Below, one piece after another: positions 21,450 through 32,463 of a DNA stretch of 64,000 bases (position 1 is the stretch's first letter; every line of letters starts with the position of its first letter). The notes beneath the pieces were generated by a model. That model was not told the DNA's origin. It did no database searches and saw only the letters and a program-made list of their open reading frames with translations. Location: positions 54,748,510-54,812,509 of the forward strand of contig OX457024.1 of assembly GCA_949752745.1 (NCBI GenBank), in the 5' to 3' direction. A program made the position numbers and the translations under genes. This stretch comes from Protula sp. h YS-2021 (taxonomy: Eukaryota; Annelida; Polychaeta; Sabellida; Serpulidae).

Positions 21450-22420
21450 GTATATTTAGGTGGTAGAAATATGGTATATATATGGTGGAAAAGCCAATTT
21501 GGACTACAGGGTTCGAAAATAACGGTGGCGAGGTGGCGATTTTCCACCCAGTTTTGACATTTTGCCACCAGAAAAAAATCATGGTGGTGAAATTTTGCCG
21601 CCAGAAAACCTGAGGAAAACATAATTCACAAATTTAAACAACTTCATTTCATAAATAACATTATTAACTGGTAAACAGGCGATCTTCAAGTTGTTAGATT
21701 AACACTGTGCCAGTTTATTGATAATAAACAATTGAGCGCTTATTTGACTTGCTGTTTTCATGTTGTTGCCAGTTGGCCACTTTCTCCATGAGTCACCTCA
21801 ATTTCGCTACCAGAACAAAACGTTGGCGACGACTATCGCAACCATGTCAAAAGACCGAAGTTCGAACCCTGGACTTCTGATCCAAATAACCAGCTACACG
21901 CGGAAGATTTTCAATGGTTTGTGCAGGGTAAAAACAAAGATTTTTGGTAACAGTGATAGTGACGTGTGGGTAAAAACAAACATTCGAAAAAAACAAAGTG
22001 CAATTTAGCTCATTGGTGTTTCCAGCTTTACCCGATTGCCAAAAAGCAGCGAAATGGGTGTGTCAAAATCCTGCATTTTCATCGACAAACTTCGAGAAAA
22101 TATACAAAAATCCCCAAATTTAAGGAGACCGCCGCCTTGAGTCGCACGAATTGCTGGAACAAATCGGGACCTCCGATTTTGTTATATTTTATACGTTATT
22201 TTTGAATATTAAACGCAAAATCAATTGAAATATCTTTTCCTTAAATATAAATTTACGATTGTACCATAAATTGTGGGAAAATGTTAACGTTGGCCATTGC
22301 AGGGTTGAGACTTTTCTGGTGGCCCTTCGGGCGACAAACTTTAAAGATTTAGTCACGCGGCACAAATGTTAGTCGCCCGGCGCAATTTTTGAAACATTTG
22401 TCTAGCCCGTCTCACATGAA
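21450..22420. repeat. Diverged short repeats (GGTTCGAAAATAACGGTGGCG type)
   Basis: GGTGGCGAGGTGGCGATTTTCC and GCCACCAGAAAAAAATCATGG near 21510-21600, and GGTGGCCCTTCGGGCGAC with GTCGCCCGGCG near 22315-22385, look like decayed hAT-type MITE pieces. Between them is non-coding sequence matching copy B up to about 22120, where homology stops. Confidence 0.35.
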
Positions 22421-22726
22421 AAAAAACAACAACAAAGTGAAAATTTATTTATCTGAAAATGACAGATACCTGGTTGTTTTATTTTTGTTTTGGCATTCAA
22501 GCTAAAATATAAATCAAAAGACCCATTGCTATTTACATGATTTTAGTCAACATAACTCTTTAGGCTACTTTCATTATCATAGTTTTAATGTCATAATGTT
22601 TCATAGGTAGACCATTGCATTTAAAAACCCACATACGGAGACCAAGTTGATATAGCTGCACAATATTTTTTCTTAAATGAAATGCAATAGTATGGTACTG
22701 CAGTTTAAAATAAATGTATAAAAAAT

Positions 22727-22853
22727 AAAGAAAAATCTCGGGGATTTTAGGTATGCTTGTATTTCACTCTTTGAATGAACTGCGGCGGCGTCGCAGGTCA
22801 ACATTCAATATGCAATACACAAGTGTACCTAAAATCCGAGAATTTCATTTTTA
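22727..22853. mobile_element. Foldback MITE (CTCGGGGATTTTAGGTA ends)
   Basis: Left end AAAAATCTCGGGGATTTTAGG and right end CCTAAAATCCGAGAATTTC are near reverse complements, flanking GCGGCGGCGTCGCA. A second partial copy with the same left part lies at 23818-23900. Confidence 0.65.
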
Positions 22854-22874
22854 GCACTTTGTTATTCCATAATT

Positions 22875-23060
22875 ATATGTCTCTCCCTAAGGGAGACATA
22901 TATAGCATTTGGTGTGTCCGTCCGTCCGTCTATCGGCAGTGAGTTCTTATGAAATTAATGAGTAGATTTTTCTCAAAACATACATACATATTGCGCTACA
23001 TGTATAGATGTACATGTACAGATAATGTTATTTTTTTTCGTTCCTTCAAAAAATCTATTT
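22875..23060. repeat. GTCCGTCC-type repeat with GTCTCCC hairpin
   Basis: Opens with near-perfect hairpin ATGTCTCTCCCTAAGGGAG then ACATATA, followed by GTCCGTCCGTC and a GAAATTAATGAGTAGA segment. The same hairpin type occurs at 33829-33854. Confidence 0.6.
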
Positions 23061-23132
23061 TTGGCTAATTTGTTTGTTTTTTTGTTTGTTTGTTTTTTAT
23101 TACTATGTTGCATTTAAACACAATTCAGTGAA

Positions 23133-23277
23133 TCTGTCAAATTTTGGAGGCCAAAAACCAGTGACTTTATAAAGGTACTGAAAATTCCAGGGACTTTACA
23201 AAGTCAGTGAGTAAACCAGTGACTTTACAAAGTCATTGAAATTTTCAGTGATTTTATAAACTAACTGATTTGACAGA
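23133..23277. mobile_element. Short inverted-repeat element
   Basis: Ends CTGTCAAATT and ATTTGACAG are inverted, with three internal CCAGTGACTTTA/ACAAAGTC units. Probably a small MITE; no target duplication identified. Confidence 0.4.
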
Positions 23278-23321
23278 TAACATATATAAGTATCAGTGTA
23301 CTATTTTGTTTGACCAAGCTT

Positions 23322-23583
23322 CTGGTGTCCAAAGGTAAAACTAGTAAAGGTAAAGCTAGTAACTGCAACATTGTCAAAATTATGTTTATATTTTCAAAGT
23401 CGTTACTAGCTAATGTACAAAATAATTTACTATACCCCATTGCAAATAAGCCTTCATATACCGTCGTTTTATAATTGTAAAATCTAGTAGCTGCAACTCA
23501 TTTATAACCTTACCTTATGCATTCATATTAATTTACTCAAACCAGTAAAATGTTGGTTACTAGGTTTTATCTATAGACACCAG
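23322..23583. mobile_element. 262-bp MITE with CTGGTGTC ends
   Basis: Left end CTGGTGTCCAAAGGTAAAAC and inverted right end CTGGTGTCTATAGATAAAAC match in most positions, and both continue with a TAGTAA motif. No ORF. Only in the part of copy A that has no counterpart in copy B. Confidence 0.7.
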
Positions 23584-23703
23584 GTTTGTATGCATTGTAA
23601 AAATGTGTTCGATCGTTCTTTTGCATATCATGGCTTATGCTCCCTGTAGCAGCCATCTAAATATTAGCTAAGTTAAATGCTAATTTTTCATACGGAGACC
23701 ATA

Positions 23704-23812
<109 letters not shown>

Positions 23813-23900
23813 GTATAAAATTAAGAAAATTTTCGGGGATTTTAGGTATGCTTGTGTCTTACTCTTTGAATGGCCTGCGGCGGCGTCGCAAACAGTCGAA

Positions 23901-24359
23901 ACACATATCTTTCGGAAGAAGCTGCGGAAGTACATATTTCTGGCTGCTTAGAATAAAAAGAGTTCGAGCGTATGAATATGTGTATGATGTTGGATAAATT
24001 TGTATATATGGATACTTATTTGCAACCTCTTTTCCATAATTTTTGTGTCTTAGCAGAAATGTGATGGAATATAATTCTCTTTATATTCCACAGATTCTAG
24101 TAGTAACGTATTGCTAGAAACATTTTGCACTATTTTATTAATGGATGTACACTACAACGACCTTGAAGAGTCTGCTTGTATAAGCATGGAGGTACAGAGC
24201 TGCTAACATTAATTTCTCATACATATGTATCGAGCAAGTTACGAGATAATTATATATCTCAGAATATCGTTTTGTAATGTAATGCCCCGCTGTGTCGGGA
24301 CCAAGAGTTTGCTACATACCAGATAAATGTAAAAATGTTTATGATTTCATGTAATACCA
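23901..24359. other. Non-coding sequence, copy A-specific
   Basis: No gene or repeat recognised; no counterpart in copy B. Confidence 0.4.
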
Positions 24360-24513
24360 GGGTTCGCGTTGTCCACTTTGTCCCTTATTGTTCTTTGTCC
24401 TTTTTTTAACGAAATGACTAACTTTTTCGGAACCCACGGAGTTTTTCTGGAACCAACTGAGTCACACTTTCCTTTTTTGACTCACTTTCCTGAGAACCCA
24501 GCGCAAACCCTGA
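24360..24513. mobile_element. Small hAT-like MITE (CAGGGTT ends)
   Basis: Left end CAGGGTTCGCGTTG and inverted right end CAGGGTTTGCGCTG. About 150 bp, non-coding. Target duplication unclear. Confidence 0.5.
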
Positions 24514-24654
24514 ATAATCTATGTATCTCCAGAGAAATCTGAAATCCATAAAAAAACTTGTGCTAAAACGGTACAAGGCCCAAACCGTAGAATGGGACGG
24601 AGGGTGGAATAAGACATTTGACGCAGATAGGCTGAAACCTGCTTTACTCATTAG

Positions 24655-24790
24655 GCCACAACCCTTCGGATTGGGGCCTATAGGTTTGGGGCGTCCGTCC
24701 GTCTGTCCGTCATCGCTTTATACCCCTATGAATTTGGGGGGCGGTTGGGGCCTGCGTGTGTTTCACAAATACTTACTTGTTTTACTATTG
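24655..24790. repeat. GTCCGTCC-type repeat, CCCAACCCTTCGG family
   Basis: ACCCTTCGGATTGGGGCCTA, then GTCCGTCCGTCTGTCCGTC and CCCCTATGAATTTGGGG. Further copies at 28003-28135 and, in copy B, 61880-62010. Confidence 0.7.
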
Positions 24791-25319
24791 GTTTTAGATC
24801 CATATACTTGGGGAAAGTGTATCTCATAATATTGTAACATAAAATTGAAAGTATCATTTGTTGTTCAAGAGAAAAGTTAATAAAACCAGCCAGATTGATC
24901 AGCTGTTTATTTGTTGACGTCGCCATCTTGGTCCTGGGACATCGGTTGTAACGCTGTTTGTGATTGGTTCATGTTCAGGCCGACATTTTATGTCCTAAAT
25001 GTGTCTGTTGTTTACCTTAGAAACACAATTTATACTTTTGTGTATTTTAATGTCCGTATACTGGGAAGTTACTGTGTTTTGTATTAGCAATGTTTGGTTA
25101 GACCTCTTCTTGTTCACGTGTAAGTTGAGGGATATTTCCCTAAAATCATTAAAAACCCATAATTGTGTCCCAGTTACTGTCTCATCCTTGTAGATAAACA
25201 TTTAAACATCAATATATTTCGGTTTTTTTGCCCGAAACGCCTGGAAAAATCCTGTGTTGCTAACCCGAGCTTTGTCATCGACTGAAAGTGTGACAGTTTC
25301 TTCTCCATATCGTTTTATG
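24791..25319. other. Non-coding sequence resuming homology with copy B
   Basis: Aligns with 62010-62590. Copy A has one 42-bp unit of a segment that is tandemly doubled in copy B. No gene supported. Confidence 0.45.
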
Positions 25320-25760
25320 CTCTAAGGTACAAAGCCAGGTTTGCCGTGATTTAAAAGGGTTGAAGCCGTGTGCCAATTGCACGGATCCACATTTGGATGC
25401 AGAATGCTCCTTTATCAACTTTGGAAAGTAAAAAGAAATGCATTTCGGCTGTTTTTATTCATGGAAATACTGATCCCCTGGCCCGGTTTAGATGCCGTAG
25501 AGGCTGGTGACTGACTAGTGCTACTACTTGTTCCATGATACAGTGATATAACATAGGGCAAAAAAGTTTTGAATAAACCAATTCGTACTTTCATACTTTC
25601 AAGGATGGTCAATTTAAAATCCACGAGGTGGAGTGAATACCTGAGAGGAAGAAAAGAAGTGAATTTGATCTAGATAGGCCAAAAGCCAACTTCAGGTGTA
25701 CTTTCCCATTTGCTTGTGCCAGTATCGAATCTTGTGAACAGGTATGGAATAGTATATCTT
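25320..25760 (+). pseudogene. Remnant region of an unidentified exon, copy A
   Basis: Aligns with 62600-63413, but a 390-bp deletion between CTTCAG repeats removes most of the exon that copy B keeps (63240-63413). What is left reads to a GTATGG donor at about 25741. Function unknown. Confidence 0.4.
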
Positions 25761-25914
25761 TGCCAAGATTAATGTGGCTTGTCATGTAATATTTTATTTT
25801 CGAAGCATATAGAGATGTTTGGTATTGTACTTTCATTTGTTTTAGAATTACTTTAAAAGAGGTATGATAATGAAGTACATGGATTGATATATAAGAGATT
25901 TAAATGAGCATATT

Positions 25915-27366
25915 CAGAGCTTTACGTTAACTTTTTTCGGCACCTTCCCAATGGGGCAAGTAGATTTTAAATCTACCTGCCCCAACAGTACTCTTACCTG
26001 CCCCACCTTTTGTCTCTTCTGTTGGTCACCCTTCTCCCCGCCCCTTCCCCCACTCCCCCATCCTCGACACTCTTAAACATTCCACTTATATAGCATGCAT
26101 CAATGTATAGACGTTGTGTATCAAATATAGCAGTTCCTGAGTAAATGTCAAAACGCAGATGCCCTAAAAAAGTCTTACATCTTAAGCATGTTCTTCGGCC
26201 AGGCGGCAGCTGGTAAAGGTTTTGTTTTTTTTCTTGCGCTGGCCTCCCATGAACAGCGCTATAGTGTTGTGTGTGCTTGATAACCTTCAAACGGCGGTCC
26301 TTCATTTGATATCAGAAATAAATCCGACAGCAGTTCAGTTTCTAAGCTGGCGCATCAGTCGCTTTTAACAAGTTTCACTGCAGAGAAATCTCGCTCACAT
26401 ATCGCGGTTGATATGGGTTGATACATTCTGAATATTTTTTATTTTTTTTTGCAATTCGTTCGCGTGTTGTTGAAAAGTGGTAGCATGAAAGTCGGCGCAT
26501 TTAAATTCCGGGACTTACTTAGCCCGACTGCCTAACACTTTGAACGTAGTATACCCATGAAAAAGATCCTCTTTGTCAAACTTTCTAAGCAGTGGTTCAA
26601 AATGATTTGTCAAATTGAGAGCAATTCTAAATTTGCTGTGCCGTATTGGGTCAGGTTTTCTCTATCATCAGGCCACTCAAGTGGGTCAAAATACAGCGGG
26701 ACAACCTGTGTTCGTTTGAGACAACGTGACTCTTAATATTTGAATGTCTAAAAGATTCAGTTCCAAGAACAAAGCTAGATTTTACTGTGGCTCCAGGTCC
26801 ATGTTTGATACATGTATCACGATAAAGTTTTCCATCTTTCTCAAACAGTCCAGGAAAATCAACTTTCCATCGTGAAAGTGTCGTGACCGCTTGACATCGT
26901 GTTTAACGTATTTGCTAGCTTTGGTATCCGATGTTTCTTCTTCAGCACCTTGTTCGGAATATGTTTTCTCCTTTTCAGTCTTTGAAATAACTTTAAATCC
27001 TTATTTGTCTGAAGACATTTTTAAGTTCTTAACTTTGATAATTTTTCATATTATGCTGCAATTATTGTATCACAAGTGACGCGACGCTATATCTGGTGCA
27101 TGTCTAGGCACAGTCCATCATCAACATAGAAACTGGCAACGTGCGAGTGGCTAGTATGTAGGTCAGGTGCAGCTAGCGGACACTAATCAATTACTACAGT
27201 CGCGTTCTTGACAAGTATGTTGTTAAGGTATTATGTCACGCAACGCCCCCCTTCCCCCCCAACGGATCTATCTGCCAGGTGGAGCAGCTAACCGGGCGAG
27301 TCTGCCTGCCCCACCAGGCCTATCACCTGCCCTGACAAGTGGGGCAGTCGTTAATATAAAGCCCTG
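25915..27366 (-). mobile_element. Internally deleted hAT element, minus strand
   Basis: Ends CAGAGCTTTACGTTAAC and, inverted, CAGGGCTTTATATTAAC. On the minus strand a zinc-finger start is visible at about 26690-26880 (FPGLFEKDGKLY, then CIKHGPGATVKSS, SHVVSNEHR) and the hAT dimerisation motif at about 26290-26410 (CERDFSAVKLVKSD, LETELLSDLF). A YFDPLEWPDD motif lies at about 26660-26700. Stops and frameshifts abound. Clean 8-bp target duplications were not found. Copy B has a related left end at 63594, where block homology stops. Confidence 0.75.
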
Positions 27367-27515
27367 ATATTAAGACATCTTTTTTTAGTTTCGATAAAAT
27401 TGGAAATACCTGGCGATTTCGAGTAAACGGTGTTTCAATGTTTTTAGTAAGCATCCCTATTTCCAGCAAATTATGTATAATGGGATAATGATTTCACAAA
27501 TGCAATTATTTACAG

Positions 27516-27731
27516 CTTGTGAAGACTTCATTGACAATGCGATAGATATTGCACAAAAGTGGGGTGTTTTGGAGAAGCAGATAAGTGGCTCGGGCAAGTT
27601 GAAGCCATTACTGCTTGAGGAAATGCGTGCTCGGTATCCCGGCTGTGAGATTGGCGTCAGTGGTGAAACACCAGTCACCATCACCAATTCTGCCAACAGC
27701 GCTCCGTTGTTTGAATATCTATCTGCAGAAG
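27516..27731 (+). CDS. JmjC gene exon, N-terminal segment
   Basis: Acceptor TTACAG ends at 27515 (a second possible acceptor is CCAG at about 27473). Translation ACEDFIDNAIDIAQKWGVLE continues to FEYLSAE. Phase 1 exit fits the next exon. No known domain in this part; the true gene start is not visible. Confidence 0.55.
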
Positions 27732-28002
27732 GTGATTACACGAACTTTGCATTGACTGTATATGATTTATAAGAGTTTCATCTATGTTACATAAATACAA
27801 GTAATGGTGTTATCGTTAGATGTATATATGCATATTGTAAAATTGTAGTCTTTTTATACGACGTTTCCTGTTTGCATTTTTTACATTTGTGTAGTATGCA
27901 TTGATCTGGTTATTGAAATTAGGAACGAAATTTGTATAATATTTAGCATGGTTTCATTTGTATATGAGTGGTGGATCGGATAATGAAGAAAAACTATTAT
28001 TA

Positions 28003-28135
28003 GGTCCCAACCCTTCGGATTGAGGCCTGTAGGTTTGGGGGTGTCCGTCCGTCTGTCCGTCATCGCTTTATACCCCTATGAATTTGGGGGGCGGTTGGGG
28101 CCTGCTTGTGTTTCACAAATACTTACTTGTTTATG
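28003..28135. repeat. GTCCGTCC-type repeat inside JmjC intron
   Basis: Second copy of the CCCAACCCTTCGG family (see 24655-24790). Its end lies only about 10 bp before the next exon, replacing the expected pyrimidine tract, so that acceptor is weak. Confidence 0.7.
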
Positions 28136-28144
28136 TTGTTAAAG

Positions 28145-28295
28145 GATACCCTTTCATCGTCGAATGCCACAAGGAGGTAAACAATGACTTTTGGCGACCT
28201 GAGTCAGTTGCAGAGAAATGCGGCGACGTTGAAGCCACTGTCAGAGTTATGGGGAATAAGAAGTCGAAGCGTATGCTGTTATCGGACTTCTTTAG
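28145..28295 (+). CDS. JmjC gene exon with KDM3 N-lobe
   Basis: Translation starts GYPFIVECHKEVNNDFWRPE and ends KRMLLSDFF. The HK-x-N-x2-(F/L)W-x-PES pattern and the following CGD are typical of the start of the KDM3 JmjC region. Confidence 0.75.
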
Positions 28296-28446
28296 GTAAA
28301 TATTATAATTGCGTATAGCAGTTAATAAGTTTTGATATGGCGGTAATACGTATAGTAGCAATAGCAAAGAAATTGTTGTCAATTATATCGACACGAAACG
28401 CAATAAATTATTTTGTTATATATAAAAGACATGTGTTGTGTTACAG

Positions 28447-28600
28447 AGGATTAGATGAAGTTGGAGCCGAAAAGGTCAAGATATGTGACTATCCAGAAAC
28501 AGACCCATGCCTCCAACTTTCTCTTCCAAGCGTTGTGGAAGAGTTCACAAAAATCCTGCCATTCAAGCGATTCTTGGCTCCAGAAGGCCCAATGAATATG
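28447..28600 (+). CDS. JmjC gene exon, middle segment
   Basis: Acceptor GTTACAG, donor GTACGT. Translation RGLDEVGAEKVKICDYPETD and then LPSVVEEFTKILPFKRFLAP. The DYP and LP-x2-VEEF pattern aligns with the KDM3 segment preceding the iron-binding strand. Confidence 0.75.
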
Positions 28601-28760
28601 GTACGTACGTAATAAAAGCATTATGAAGGAGAAAAGAGTGAAAGTAAATATTATATTTTCATGTAGACATGGTTGTAATGTTAACATGGCAGTGTTCAGA
28701 AGAAAAAAAGTTGGGTCCTCATCATTTTGTCACTGACATTGACATATTTCAACGTTCCAG

Positions 28761-29008
28761 ATATCTGCATGCCACTGAGCCACGTACTATCCGGACGTCG
28801 GTCCAAAGTTATTCTGCGGGCATGGATTGCTGACCGAAGAGGACCCCACAAACCTCCACTCAGACCTCAGACCTGATGCTGCCAACCTTTGTGTCTTTGC
28901 ACAAGAGTTGCCTCAAAAAGTTGAAAGAGATACCCTTGATGGCAAGAAGAAAAGGGCGGCAGCCAAGTGGTATATCTTTCAAAGGCACGACTACGACCTC
29001 GTAGTCAG
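28761..29008 (+). pseudogene. JmjC gene exon with HxD iron motif and in-frame TGA
   Basis: Acceptor GTTCCAG, donor GTGAGT. After an early TGA (28776-28778) the frame gives YYPDVGPKLFCGHGLLTEED, PTNLHSD and the cofactor-site strand AANLCVF. Without that stop the alignment to KDM3 would be continuous. Confidence 0.75.
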
Positions 29009-29313
29009 GTGAGTGGATTCTCAAGTTTTCATTTACCTGGTGACTGGATAGGGAGGGAATTAGTTGACCCACACAATGAAGCAGGTATATATTTTGAAAC
29101 TGTCTGCGATGTTTAACTGTTTGTATCTATATAAGTTTTTGTCTACTACTTTATCACAGCAATAGACCTGAAAAAAGCCAATTGTTTTCTTCAGATAAAC
29201 AGTATATTCGTTAATTCCAATTCATTTGTATAATTGTGTGCTAAGAACTGTCGGGACGCAGCATGTTCATATTAAATTCATTGAACTGTGATTTATTAAA
29301 ATGTTTGAGGCAG

Positions 29314-29482
29314 ATATTTGCAAAGGAAGAAGGGCGTCAGCTACGACCCAATCCAACAGCGTGAATGCTACTTGTCTGCAGAAGACATGGTACGCTTAAA
29401 GGAAGATTATGGCGTACAGCCCTTGACAATTGTTCAATGTGTTGGGGATTTGGTAGTTGTACCAGGAAACCTTCCCCATCAG
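29314..29482 (+). CDS. JmjC gene exon with distal iron-binding histidine
   Basis: Translation RYLQRKKGVSYDPIQQREC, then LKEDYGVQPLTIVQCVGDLV and VPGNLPHQ. The EEYGV-x-x-WAIVQFLGD and APHQ pattern of KDM3 is clearly seen. Exits in phase 0 at GTATGA. Confidence 0.8.
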
Positions 29483-29935
29483 GTATGATACGTATAGTAG
29501 GCCATTATTTATAGCTAAAAAGGTGTCAATTTTATTGTCAATGGTGTAAAGTTATAATGAATGAAAAAGTTTAATGAAAAAATAAAGTTTTGTAAGAGTA
29601 AATCGAAATGAATCAGAAGTTAATTATGTCTTCATTTTCTGTAAAAATGTATTTTTGGCAATTTTTTTTTAATTTTTGGGCTTGCCAATGTTGTACTTTT
29701 AAGCAAGGGATTTTTTGCCTCGTGACTGATTGGGGGCGGGAGAGACATATCCGTTTTTGTTTTAACAAAAACACTGGACAGCCTAGTTAATTTAGAAATT
29801 AGAGAAAATTTGTGTACACTATTGTAGACAGTACAAGCAAGAAATTCATGCATTGATACTTATGGTACACACAGCGGCCACGAATTATAAGTGGATGTTG
29901 CGAAAGGAAATATAGTATCCTATTTTCTGTTACAG

Positions 29936-30154
29936 GTGAACAACTTAAGTGCTACAATTAAGTTAACCATTGATTATGTGAGCCCATTCAATGCCAATGA
30001 GTATCTGAGGAATTTGAGACGAATCAAGAAAGAAACTCGCAGAGAAGATTATATTGGCATTAAGCGCGTTCTATATTACGACCTGTTGAGAGCATTTAAG
30101 ACTTTGCAAAGCGCTGATGAGGTCCGCAAACAAGTTGCCGAAAACAAGACAGAG
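29936..30154 (+). CDS. JmjC gene exon after the catalytic core, donor lost
   Basis: Acceptor TGTTACAG. Translation VNNLSATIKLTIDYVSPFNA continues in a charged helix to AENKTE. The expected donor after GAG reads ATTTGT instead of GTTTGT; the inverted copy at 35652-35870 keeps GTTTGT. Readthrough adds ICT and stops. Confidence 0.75.
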
Positions 30155-30549
30155 ATTTGTACATAAAATAATACTATTATTACACATGGCGATATCCTAC
30201 ACAGTTCAAATGTCCATGAAATGAAATTGGTTGGATAGTGACAATAGTTTTGCTATAATTAACTTTCAAAATGATACCGGGAGTCTGCAAAAAGAAGCCC
30301 AGGGCCAGAGGTTCTCATATTGAAACCAAATAGATGCACCTATGCCGTGAGTACTACTCTGGAAGTGCAGGCGTTAGTAGGGGTAGCTTAGTGTGAACTA
30401 GGCTTGATAAGGGAACTGCCTTGTGCCTGGTGGGATTAAGCGTAACAGTGTCGCCGGTAAATATTCGAACGTATTTTAGACTGTGAGGGAGAAGGGCTTT
30501 CATTTGGAATGAAAGGAAAGTGTTTATAAATGTATTTGCATATTTATAG

Positions 30550-30729
30550 ATTGCCGAACTCAAAAAGGAAAAGGAGGAAATGACTCAGGAACTTTTGTCT
30601 CTCCGAGCTGCGAATGAAAACCTTAAACGAGAGCTCTCTTCAAGCATGCAGACTTGAGAAGGTGGAGAATGAGAGAAAGCAATTTCAACGTGAAATGAGG
30701 GAAATGACAGGGCAAGTTGCCTCCCTAAG
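30550..30729 (+). pseudogene. JmjC gene coiled-coil exon with frameshift
   Basis: Acceptor TTATAG. Translation IAELKKEKEEMTQELLSLRA continues as a heptad-like helix; after a +1 shift near 30650 it resumes LEKVENERKQFQREMREM. Donor GTAACA. Phase fits the preceding GAG. Likely an oligomerisation helix. Confidence 0.6.
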
Positions 30730-30827
30730 GTAACATTGAAAAAATATATATATATATATAGCGTAATGCTTAAGGAGACCTCACGTATTGATTTGTAAGT
30801 TTTAGAGAGACCAAAAAATTATATATA

Positions 30828-31509
30828 CAGACGAAACCGGTTTATCGCATAGCCAATTTGCCAAGTCCTGTTATGCGTTTATCCGATATATGCGTTTATT
30901 CGGAGTACTCTTGTCTATATTTTTCAGCGGTTGTTATTAGACGTACACCCCCACCCCTCCTCCCCGCATTTCATTTTTTCTTCTTGGCCGCGTATTTAAA
31001 TGATGACTTTGCACTCATGGTTATGTGAGGCAACGTGGGGATTAAGGGTTTCAGGCCATTATTTAGTGAGAGCTCAGGCAGCGCGGGGATTAGAGTTGCA
31101 GGCCATTATCTAGCGTCAGCTAAGGCAGTGCAGATATTAACGGTCATTATCTAGTGAGAACTGAGAGAGTGTGGTGATTAAGAGTTCGAGATTCACTGTT
31201 AACAACCGCAAGTGGGTTGGTACATGTACACAATGGGTCAAGCAAACAGAAGACAATGGATTAGATAAATAAACGAGGAGCAGCTCACTGCCTTAGTTTG
31301 CTTTAAGTGTGGTATGCTTGGAGAGTCACCCAGAATTATGCAATTAACCGGTGTGCTTCCCATTTTATCCAGTTTATGCGATTAAGCGGTATTAAATTAT
31401 CCGGTTAAATTTCCCACAGAGAGCATTGGAAATGGTTTTGGATTTGCGAATAATATGCAGTTAACCGATTCATGCGTTTAACCGGTATGCGATTAAGTGA
31501 TTTCATCTG
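30828..31509. mobile_element. 682-bp pogo/Tigger-type non-autonomous element
   Basis: Left end CAGACGAAACCGGTTTATCG and inverted right end CAGATGAAATCACTTAATCG, both followed by CATA, flanked by TA on both sides as expected for the Tc1/mariner-pogo group. The interior has three or four imperfect units of about 50 bp (GGGATTA, then GGCCATTATCTAGTGAGAGC). No transposase ORF. Confidence 0.75.
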
Positions 31510-31674
31510 TATACATATATATACTTAGGGGAGGAGCCATTAAGAGCCAGGGTTACGATTTGTTCCACTGGTGCATCTGCCGACATTTCATCCACGTGCA
31601 GTGTTGCTAGAGGAAGTGCAAGCACAACCTCGGCTGTCACAGCGATATCTGGTGATGTACACGCAGCCGAGCAG

Positions 31675-31908
31675 TTGCACATCGAACAAGAGCTAAACCT
31701 TGACGACGTCCTCCAAGAACAGACAATTAAAAAAACCAAACAGGACTTTGCTAATAAATGCTCCAGATGCAGGACACGGGAATCTATGACCAGTGCAGAG
31801 TTGCAAGAGCATATGCAAGTGCATGCTGTTATCTGTGACATGTGTGGAAAAACTTATTCTAGGGCTTTTGACCTAAAAAGACACCTGCGAGACGTCCACA
31901 ATGCGTGA
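31675..31908 (+). CDS. C2H2 zinc-finger unit 1
   Basis: 77 codons from ATG: MHIEQELNLDDVLQEQTIKK, then finger CSRCRTRESMTSAELQEHM-QVH (C29, C32, H46, H50) and finger CDMCGKTYSRAFDLKRHL (C54, C57, H70, H75), ending HNA-TGA. Putative nucleic-acid binding. Whether it is a real gene or a decayed transposon exon multiplied as a satellite is open; the true start may lie upstream in frame. Confidence 0.5.
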   Translation: MHIEQELNLDDVLQEQTIKKTKQDFANKCSRCRTRESMTSAELQEHMQVHAVICDMCGKTYSRAFDLKRHLRDVHNA

Positions 31909-32220
31909 ACGTATAATGTGGCACTGCAGTCTCTGGCACACATGGTCTCAAACCACAAACTGTTATACGTATCACTTTGCAACTCTTCAAATGTAGATCA
32001 TCATCGTCTAGCCTGTATTTTTGACTCACGAATACGGTTTGTTAGTCCCAAACCGGGGGCTTTAAACCCGGGAGGGGAGGAGCCATTAAGAGCCAGGGCT
32101 ACGATTTGTTCCACTGGTGCATCTGCCGACATTTCATCCACGTGAAGTGTTGCTAGAGGAAGTGCAAGCACAACCTCGGCTGTCACAGCGATATCTGGTG
32201 ATGTACACGCAGCCGAGAAG

Positions 32221-32454
32221 TTGCACATCGAACAAGAGCTAAACCTTGACGACGTCCTCCAAGAACAGACAATTAAAAAAACCAAACAGGACTTTGCTTA
32301 TAAATGCTCCAGATGCAGGACACGGGAATCTATGACCAGCGCAGAGTTGCAAGAGCATATGCAAGTGCATGCTGTTATCTGTGACATGTGTGGAAAAACT
32401 TATTCTAGGGCTTTTGACCTAAAAAGACACCTGCGAGACGTCCACAATGCTTGA
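32221..32454 (+). CDS. C2H2 zinc-finger unit 2
   Basis: Same 77-codon module as unit 1; Asn to Tyr before the first finger. All eight zinc ligands intact. Confidence 0.5.
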   Translation: MHIEQELNLDDVLQEQTIKKTKQDFAYKCSRCRTRESMTSAELQEHMQVHAVICDMCGKTYSRAFDLKRHLRDVHNA

Positions 32455-32463
32455 ACGTATAAT

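Larger units (their letters stand above)
27516..30729 (+). pseudogene. KDM3-like JmjC histone demethylase gene
   Basis: Exons 27516-27731, 28145-28295, 28447-28600, 28761-29008, 29314-29482, 29936-30154 and 30550-30729 join with matching phases. KDM3 (JMJD1) enzymes remove methyl groups from histone H3 Lys9 using Fe(II) and 2-oxoglutarate. Visible: GYPFIVECHKEVNNDFWRPE, PDVGPKLFCGHGLL, iron ligands in NLHSD (His 28857-28859, Asp 28863-28865), and LPHQ (His 29477-29479) before VNNLSATIKLTIDYVSP. Lesions: TGA at 28776-28778 in frame, donor of exon 6 changed to AT, frameshift near 30650. No zinc-finger region upstream. Could be a pseudogene or carry sequencing errors. Confidence 0.8.

Noticed and set aside
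25415..25624. Minus-strand open frame with a Ser/Thr-rich stretch
   Set aside because: Present in both copies but with no domain, splice signals or coding bias; likely chance.
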